A stretch of 21,461 bases of DNA from NCBI GenBank assembly GCA_024244665.1, contig JAAEOI010000289.1, positions 1 to 21,461 on the forward strand. Reading direction: 5' to 3'. The notes below the pieces were generated by a model, which worked only from the letters and a program-made list of their open reading frames with translations, had not been told where the DNA came from and did no database searches. This document shows positions 15,723 to 21,461 of the stretch, piece by piece; position 1 is the first letter of the stretch, and the number at the start of each line of letters is the position of its first letter. This stretch comes from Bacteroidota bacterium. GTDB lineage: Bacteria > Bacteroidota > Bacteroidia > Bacteroidales > GCA-2748055. The position numbers were made by a program, and so were the translations under genes.

Positions 15723-18488
15723 CTACTGCATTAATTTCAAATTGTATACCCCGGATCCAAGTACAAACTCTTGCGTTTTACCCTCAGTATTAAAATCCTT
15801 TACACAATCTGATTTCTTCGCCGGAGTGTTGTTAATCAGCAAGTCTCTTCTGGGCAGTACAATGGTCGAAGTGGTATTGGCGGGGACCTCAATAAGCAAA
15901 TTGATATCCTCTCCCTCTCGTTTCCACTCACTCCTGATCTGTCCGTACATACAGTCGTGTGTGGCGCTGGCAAATTCCAGATCTTCAGGAAAAAAGGGTT
16001 GAATGGAAAAATGCTTAAATCCCACATGGTCTGGATCGGGCCGGATCCCGGCCAGTTCCTTATACCACCAGTGGACGATGTCGCCGAAAAACATATGGTT
16101 CCGGGAATTATCCAGTGATTCCATATTGAAGTCTTCCCACAATGTTGTGGCACCCTGCTCCATCCAGTAGCCCCAGCCAGGGTAGCGTTTATTTATTGAG
16201 ATCTGATATGCCAGATCGGCAAAGCCATTATCCGACAGTACATGTGGGATCCATTTCGCACCCAGCACACCGCAATCAAGCAGCTTATCGTTTTTGACAA
16301 TCACCTTTGCCAGTGTCCCCGCCACTTTCTCTACATCCTTTGGTGGAACCATGTCAAAATAGAGGGCCGCAGCCAGGGAGGTCTGCTCACTGTCCGCATA
16401 GGTCTTCTCCTTCGCCCTGTAGAATTTCCCGTTGAAGGCGGATTTAATCTCTCCTGCCAGCTGCATGAAAATTTCGGCCTCTTCCTGTTTTCCAAGCAAA
16501 GATGCAACCTGGGAAACCTTTGATGTAAGATCGTAGTAACAGGCAGTGCTGGTCAGGTCACGGGGAGCATAGGAATTGATAAAAACCCAGTCGCCCAGCC
16601 CGATATCCAGGATGTGCCCTTCCGCCTTTTCCGTCATAAAACCTATGCTCTTTTTCATGTTCTCGTAATGACTGCGAAGCACCTCTGTATCGCCCGAATA
16701 CTGGTACATGTACCAGGGAATCCAGATGTAAGCGCCGTCCCAGGCGGGACCATAGCCATCCTGTTTGCCTCCCATGGAGTAACCCCAGCCGCAGGTGGGG
16801 ATAATGCCAGGCAGAAGGCCAGCTTCAGTCTGGGCATCCTTGCAATCATTAAGCCATTTCGTATAGGCACTTTGAGGTTTGAACATCAAAAGTCCTGTTT
16901 CTGCAGAAAGGTGAGCATCTCCGGTCCATCCGTTTTTCTCCCGCTGTGGACAATCCGTGGGATATCCAAGGAAATTACTGATGAAAGACCATTCTGAGGC
17001 ATGGTTAATCTTATTGATGATATCGTTGGAGCAGGTAAATGAACCCGACTGCTCAAAGGAGGTATGCACCACCCTGCCCTTGATATCGGCTGTGCTCAGC
17101 TTACCCGGATAACCCTCGATCTGTACATACTGAAAACCGTAGTAGGTGAACTTGGGCTCCCATAGCTCTGTGTCTGAACCCTTAAGGGTATATTCAGCAA
17201 CCTGGAGTTCTGTTTCCCGGTGATGCCTGGCTATGTTATACTGGTCGAGGCTACCATCCTCTTTGAGCGCTTCACCGAATTTCATTTTCACAATATCCCC
17301 TGCACTGCCCTTTACCTTCAGTTCTATCCAACCGGCCATATTCTGCCCCATATCCACCAGGTAGATTCCGGGTGCAGGTGACTTTACCGATACCGGGGTA
17401 ATCTCTCTCATCACCCGGTTGGCGGGAATCATCTGGGCTTTTAGCTGACCCAGGGGACCGTTCTTTACGCGCACAGGGCTCCAGGAGGCATCCTCAAAGG
17501 AGGGTTTGTTCCAGCCGGGGATCTCCCGGGTGGCATCATATTTTTCACCCTGCCGAATGTCGTTATATACCGTGGGTGAAGGGGCCGCTTTCCAGCTTTC
17601 ATCGGAAACAACCTTCTCCACAGATCCGTCTTCATATTCAATCTCCACTTGAAGCAAACAGGTGGGCCTGTCTTTCCAGGGTGCTTTGTTAAAACCCCAG
17701 ACCGCCCTGCTGTCCATGTTGTACCAGCCGTTCCCCAGGAGAACCCCCAGGGTATTTTCTCCTTCTTGCAGATGAGAAGTCACATCATAGCTGAGGTAAT
17801 GAACCCGCTCGTCAAAATTGGTAAAGGCCGGGTCAAGTACATGGTCTCCCACTTTTTCTCCATTAATGGACAATTCATATAAACCCATCCCGGAGATATA
17901 GGCTCTGGCCTTTTCTACCTGCTTTTCAGCATGGAAGTCCTTTCTCAGGTAGGGCGCAGCCTCGGAATAACTTTTGGGGGAAGTCCTGTCCGTAGCGCCC
18001 ACCTCTGCCTTGAATTCAGGCCAGCTGTAGATGGCCGGTGCTTCGATCCACTTTGCTTCCCAGTCATTTTCATCCAGCAGAGCCATTTCCCACCAGGCAG
18101 CCTCACTCCAGGCTGAGGCATTCCCGCTTTCGTCCCATACTATGGCCTTCCAATAACACTGCTGCCTTGAAACAAGGGTTTCTCCCGCATATTCAATATG
18201 AATGGATTGATCTGATTGCACCCTGTCCGTATCCCATAAATCACCTTCATTCTTTTTCAGCAGGTCCGGGTTTGATGCAACCAGGATTCTGTATGCTGAC
18301 TGCGATACATCCTCTCCGGCTGATACCAGTTTCCAGCTTAACCTGGGTGTGGTAACATCGATGCCCAGGGGATTCACCAGGTATTCGCAAGTAAGAGATG
18401 AAATCTGCATATCAGGCTTTTGCCCGTATATGTTAATCCCCCACGTGAATGAAAGGATTAGGATAATTGCCAGGTGATTCTTTTTCAT
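15723..18488 (-). CDS. GH78 alpha-L-rhamnosidase
   Basis: Secreted glycoside hydrolase of 921 residues that removes terminal alpha-L-rhamnose by inversion. The frame extends to 18551, but ATG 18486-18488 overlaps the preceding stop as ATGA and starts the signal peptide MKKNHLAIILILSFTWG. An N-terminal FN3-like domain (about 27-135), beta-sandwich domains (about 145-480) and an (alpha/alpha)6 barrel (about 485-815) precede a C-terminal beta domain. The acidic set of the family is intact: DCPQREKNGWTGD gives D512, E517 and D524, spaced as in Bacillus RhaB (D567, E572, D579), and TTLWEDF gives the probable general base E785. With two coupled sulfatases, it likely acts after desulfation. No lipobox is seen, so a periplasmic site is likely. 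Confidence 0.93.
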   Translation of the reverse strand: MKKNHLAIILILSFTWGINIYGQKPDMQISSLTCEYLVNPLGIDVTTPRLSWKLVSAGEDVSQSAYRILVASNPDLLKKNEGDLWDTDRVQSDQSIHIEYAGETLVSRQQCYWKAIVWDESGNASAWSEAAWWEMALLDENDWEAKWIEAPAIYSWPEFKAEVGATDRTSPKSYSEAAPYLRKDFHAEKQVEKARAYISGMGLYELSINGEKVGDHVLDPAFTNFDERVHYLSYDVTSHLQEGENTLGVLLGNGWYNMDSRAVWGFNKAPWKDRPTCLLQVEIEYEDGSVEKVVSDESWKAAPSPTVYNDIRQGEKYDATREIPGWNKPSFEDASWSPVRVKNGPLGQLKAQMIPANRVMREITPVSVKSPAPGIYLVDMGQNMAGWIELKVKGSAGDIVKMKFGEALKEDGSLDQYNIARHHRETELQVAEYTLKGSDTELWEPKFTYYGFQYVQIEGYPGKLSTADIKGRVVHTSFEQSGSFTCSNDIINKINHASEWSFISNFLGYPTDCPQREKNGWTGDAHLSAETGLLMFKPQSAYTKWLNDCKDAQTEAGLLPGIIPTCGWGYSMGGKQDGYGPAWDGAYIWIPWYMYQYSGDTEVLRSHYENMKKSIGFMTEKAEGHILDIGLGDWVFINSYAPRDLTSTACYYDLTSKVSQVASLLGKQEEAEIFMQLAGEIKSAFNGKFYRAKEKTYADSEQTSLAAALYFDMVPPKDVEKVAGTLAKVIVKNDKLLDCGVLGAKWIPHVLSDNGFADLAYQISINKRYPGWGYWMEQGATTLWEDFNMESLDNSRNHMFFGDIVHWWYKELAGIRPDPDHVGFKHFSIQPFFPEDLEFASATHDCMYGQIRSEWKREGEDINLLIEVPANTTSTIVLPRRDLLINNTPAKKSDCVKDFNTEGKTQEFVLGSGVYNLKLMQ

Positions 18489-19969
18489 TGCTTTTGATTT
18501 CTTTGCGTTAAATAACCCCGGGCTACAGGGTCTTTTGTCTCCTTTATCCACTGTGTCAATTGAGACTTATATCCGTCCATTTGCTTCCTGTATTCCGGGT
18601 AGGCAGCAAGATTCTCCATTTCACCGCGATCCTTCTCCATATCATATAAAACCTCGGTACCCCCTCTGTAATAGATGTACTTAAATCCATCAGTCCGGAG
18701 CATCCTTCCCCCGATGTTTTCTGACACCACATATTCTCTCCACCCTTCAGGAGACCTTCCCTCTGCAATTTTCCGGATGCTTTTTCCATGCAACCCTTCC
18801 GGAATGGCAACACCGGCATAATCACAGAATGTAGGAAGCAAATCGGTAGAAGCAGATATAAAATGTTCCCGATCCACCACAGCCTTTGATACCCCGGGGC
18901 CGGCAATAAGAAAAGGCACCCTTGAGGATTCATCATAGAACTTATTCTTCGCCACCATGTTGTGTGCACCATTCATCTCGCCGTGGTCACTTGTAAAAAC
19001 AACAATGGTATTATCTTCCAGCCCACTCTCTTTAAGCGCATCCAGCACAATCCCAATTTGTCGGTCCACATCCTCTGTAAGACGATGATACACCCATGAA
19101 TAGATACGCCAGTCATCTTCAGTCATCTGGCCCGCTACATAAGCTTTTTCATAGTAGTAGATGTCCAGGGGGTGAGGGTTCTCAGGATCGGGTTTATTGT
19201 GCTTGTTGCCCAGTATTTCCCGCGGCACATTCGCTGTAAATCCGGCATTGTCTCTGACTGGAGGACATCTTTCGTCAAAAGTCCCGTCCTCGATTGCTTT
19301 TTGTGCCTCTGAGATGGCCTGCTCAACTGTATTGCGTTGAGCCATTCCACCAGGACTAACCTTCGGGACACTGTACTTCTCAGCAACCATATCAAGGATG
19401 TGATAGCAGATATCGTGCGGGTTCATGAAGGAAGCAACCAGCAAAAAGGGATCCTCGTGCTCCTGTTTAAAAAAACCGGCACATTTCTCCGCCAGGACAT
19501 CCCTGTAATCTGTCGTTAAGTTCTCAAAACCACAGGCTTCATAATCCAATCCTTTTATCCAGTGAGTTTTCCCTCCAAAGACACAATCATATCCTCCTTG
19601 TGAGATGACCTTCCCCATGGTATTGTTTAATACATACTGGGGAATGTTTCCTCCCAGCTTATTGGCATCTTCATTTCGGGAGAGGTCAAGGGCACTTGGG
19701 AAAAGACCGGTTACCATAGATGTACGTGAAGGGATACAAACCGGGTTGGGACTGTAGGCCAGTTCAAAACGGACTCCCCGCTCTGCCAGCTCATCCAGTG
19801 CCGGTGTTTTCAGATAACTGTTCCCGGCACAGCTCATCATTTCGGCCGACTGCTGATCGGTCATGATGAAGAGAATATTCGGAGCCTGCACAGGTTCAGA
19901 ACAGCCTTCCAACAGGAGCCCTGCTCCCAGCAGACAGATAAGGATTAATGCCGGTTTAAGGATTTTCAT
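18485..19969 (-). CDS. Lipoprotein S1 sulfatase
   Basis: Formylglycine sulfatase of 494 residues, lipid-anchored: lipobox LLEGC with Cys23, followed by SE. CIPSR at 78-82 is the modification motif. D38 in IMTDQQ (the second position is Gln, as in choline-sulfatase-like groups), GGKTH with K134 and H136, NPHD with H185, SDHGE with D328 and H329, and a Lys at 341 or 343 complete the S1 site. Its start overlaps the upstream sulfatase stop by 4 bp (ATGA) and its stop overlaps the rhamnosidase start the same way, so the three are translationally coupled. Probably desulfates an oligosaccharide in the same pathway. Subfamily and position specificity are not assignable by eye. Confidence 0.92.
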   Translation of the reverse strand: MKILKPALILICLLGAGLLLEGCSEPVQAPNILFIMTDQQSAEMMSCAGNSYLKTPALDELAERGVRFELAYSPNPVCIPSRTSMVTGLFPSALDLSRNEDANKLGGNIPQYVLNNTMGKVISQGGYDCVFGGKTHWIKGLDYEACGFENLTTDYRDVLAEKCAGFFKQEHEDPFLLVASFMNPHDICYHILDMVAEKYSVPKVSPGGMAQRNTVEQAISEAQKAIEDGTFDERCPPVRDNAGFTANVPREILGNKHNKPDPENPHPLDIYYYEKAYVAGQMTEDDWRIYSWVYHRLTEDVDRQIGIVLDALKESGLEDNTIVVFTSDHGEMNGAHNMVAKNKFYDESSRVPFLIAGPGVSKAVVDREHFISASTDLLPTFCDYAGVAIPEGLHGKSIRKIAEGRSPEGWREYVVSENIGGRMLRTDGFKYIYYRGGTEVLYDMEKDRGEMENLAAYPEYRKQMDGYKSQLTQWIKETKDPVARGYLTQRNQKQ

Positions 19970-21444
19970 TTTGTGAATTGTTCAAATACCAGCAGTTCCG
20001 GATCGGCAGTCTCTTTCATCTCTTCGTGAAGTTTTTCCCTGTACTCCTGAAGCTGACCGGCATATTCAGCCTCCTGTGCAAGATTGTTCCAGCAACCTGG
20101 ATCCTTCTTCAAATCGTACAACTCCTCCGGGGTGCGGTTTACCATAAAATCTATTTTATTCTTTAGCTTTTCGCTTTTTGACAAACTCGAATTTACAACA
20201 TCCATCCATCCGCTGTGCTTTTCTTTCTTCCCCTCCGACCGGACTACATAGGAGTTGAATATGTAACAATAGGATTCATCGATAATGGCCCTGTGAGGAA
20301 AGAACTGTTCCGGTGTACAACTTGATCGGTAGGTGCTGGATGCATAGGCATATTCTCGCTCTGTATGAGCAGACTTTCCCAGGATCACATCGATGATTGA
20401 CTTTCCCTCAATCTCTCCCAGGGAGGGTAATCCGGCGGCATCCAGTATGGTTGGAACCATATCGATCACTGATACGATGGATTTTTCATCAATGACCCCT
20501 GCCTCTATCTTCCCGGGCCATCGCATAATGATGGGGGTACGTATGCCATCATGGTAGAGGGTGTTTTTAGCACCCGGAGCTCCCATTCCATGATCTGAAA
20601 GGAATATCACCAGGGTGTTATCCCCCATATCGCTGTCATCAATGGCCTGTAAGATGCTTCCCACACACTCATCTCCCCGGTTCAGGGCATTATAGTAAGG
20701 CACCAGGGCTTCCCTGATATCAGGCAGGTCCAGCAAAAACTCAGGTATCTCAATCTCCTCTGTACTATATTTTCTTGAGGGCTCCGGGTATCTTTTATCG
20801 GGATTCCATTGTGCCAGCATCTGCTTCTCCTGTTCGGTATTGTCCCAGGGGCGATGTGGGTCGATTGGATTCGCGTAAAGGAAAAAGGGCTTATTGCTTT
20901 TTTTCGCGGATTCAATAAAATCCTTTGTCCTGGTGTAAAATGATTTTGGATTGCGATCGTGGTACCCCACCCCGTACGGAAACTCGTGATATTCCCTGTC
21001 CCAGGTATTCAGATATTTCGAACGGCGCAGTTTTAATATTGCCCCGGTGGTATACCCCTTATCATGCAAATAGGTAGAGATGGAAGGGGTTTTAGTCAGC
21101 GGCTCTTCCCATAGTGCCGGGGGCATGGTTCCATGTCCCATCATCCCACTGCAATGAGGATACCTCCCAGAAAGTATGGCTGCTCTGGAGGGTCCGCACA
21201 TGGGAGACATGACAAAGCCACGGGTAAAGGTAATCCCTTCCGAAGCCAGTTTATCAATGTAGGGCGAAATTCCGGGAACGCTGCATCCCTCCACTCCGGT
21301 GGTTCCATAGCCCATATCGTCAAGCGTGATTAAGACGACATTCAGGGGCTCTTCTACTTGTTCATTTCTATTGTTTGGCTGACAACTAAACAGAAGCAGT
21401 GCAGCCAGGCTCAGCAGGCCAAAGCACAAATTTCTACCATTCAT
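19966..21444 (-). CDS. Lipoprotein S1 sulfatase, sulfamidase-like
   Basis: Sulfatase of 492 residues with lipobox LLFSC (Cys21). CGPSR at 83-87 is the formylglycine motif, D42 and D43 (TLDDMGYG) and D284 and H285 (FLSDHGMG) bind the metal, and DPHRPW holds H197. The overall pattern (SDHG-G-PGAKNTLYHDGIRTP) resembles the N-sulfoglucosamine-sulfohydrolase group, although O-sulfatases share it. The usual GK-x-H sulfate-site segment reads LKLR (137-140), so H is replaced by R140. It is the first gene visible in the right-hand unit; the 17 bp upstream show no clear promoter, and the operon may begin outside the window. Confidence 0.9.
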   Translation of the reverse strand: MNGRNLCFGLLSLAALLLFSCQPNNRNEQVEEPLNVVLITLDDMGYGTTGVEGCSVPGISPYIDKLASEGITFTRGFVMSPMCGPSRAAILSGRYPHCSGMMGHGTMPPALWEEPLTKTPSISTYLHDKGYTTGAILKLRRSKYLNTWDREYHEFPYGVGYHDRNPKSFYTRTKDFIESAKKSNKPFFLYANPIDPHRPWDNTEQEKQMLAQWNPDKRYPEPSRKYSTEEIEIPEFLLDLPDIREALVPYYNALNRGDECVGSILQAIDDSDMGDNTLVIFLSDHGMGAPGAKNTLYHDGIRTPIIMRWPGKIEAGVIDEKSIVSVIDMVPTILDAAGLPSLGEIEGKSIIDVILGKSAHTEREYAYASSTYRSSCTPEQFFPHRAIIDESYCYIFNSYVVRSEGKKEKHSGWMDVVNSSLSKSEKLKNKIDFMVNRTPEELYDLKKDPGCWNNLAQEAEYAGQLQEYREKLHEEMKETADPELLVFEQFTK

Positions 21445-21461
21445 ATAAGTAAACTTTATAC

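Noticed and set aside
18489..18551. 21-codon N-terminal extension of the rhamnosidase
   Set aside because: The ATGA overlap and signal peptide at 18488 show the natural start.
1..21461. SusC/SusD pair, CRISPR array, insertion sequence, tRNA or integrase
   Set aside because: I looked for these as expected or possible parts of such a locus and saw none.

Overview
The window looks like part of a polysaccharide-utilisation and sugar-catabolism locus from a Bacteroidetes bacterium, probably a marine or gut Bacteroidales relative. The pointers are a type IX secretion (T9SS) C-terminal sorting domain, several lipoboxes, a high density of S1 sulfatases, the general lack of Shine-Dalgarno sequences before start codons, and TAnnTTTG-like promoter boxes. 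The taxon is inferred; no rRNA or marker gene is present.

Left part (1-5933, minus strand): a tight operon in transcription order: DeoR-family regulator, class-III aminotransferase, Gfo/Idh/MocA oxidoreductase, SSS-family sodium symporter, and an L-fucose-isomerase-like protein cut by the left window edge. Spacings are -1 to 20 bp. It looks like regulated uptake and catabolism of a small sugar, sugar acid, polyol or amino-sugar derivative. The substrate cannot be read from the sequence.

Middle (6048-9407, plus strand): a divergent set sharing a 114-bp promoter region with the regulator: a secreted S1 sulfatase, a lipoprotein with a predicted concanavalin-like beta-sandwich, and a mannitol-1-phosphate/polyol dehydrogenase family enzyme.

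Right part (9532-21444, minus strand): two lipoprotein sulfatases and a GH78 alpha-L-rhamnosidase are joined by 4-bp ATGA overlaps. They are followed by a very large secreted CotH-kinase/lamin-tail protein with a T9SS tail. After a 279-bp gap holding a probable gene remnant and a palindrome comes a lipoprotein glycoside-hydrolase-like enzyme (DUF6259 type). Together these suggest desulfation and debranching of a sulfated, rhamnose-containing glycan (ulvan-like is one option) at the cell surface or in the periplasm, with released products metabolised by the left and middle operons. No SusC/SusD pair, polysaccharide lyase, sugar kinase or aldolase lies in the window. No tRNA, rRNA, CRISPR array, IS element or origin was seen.
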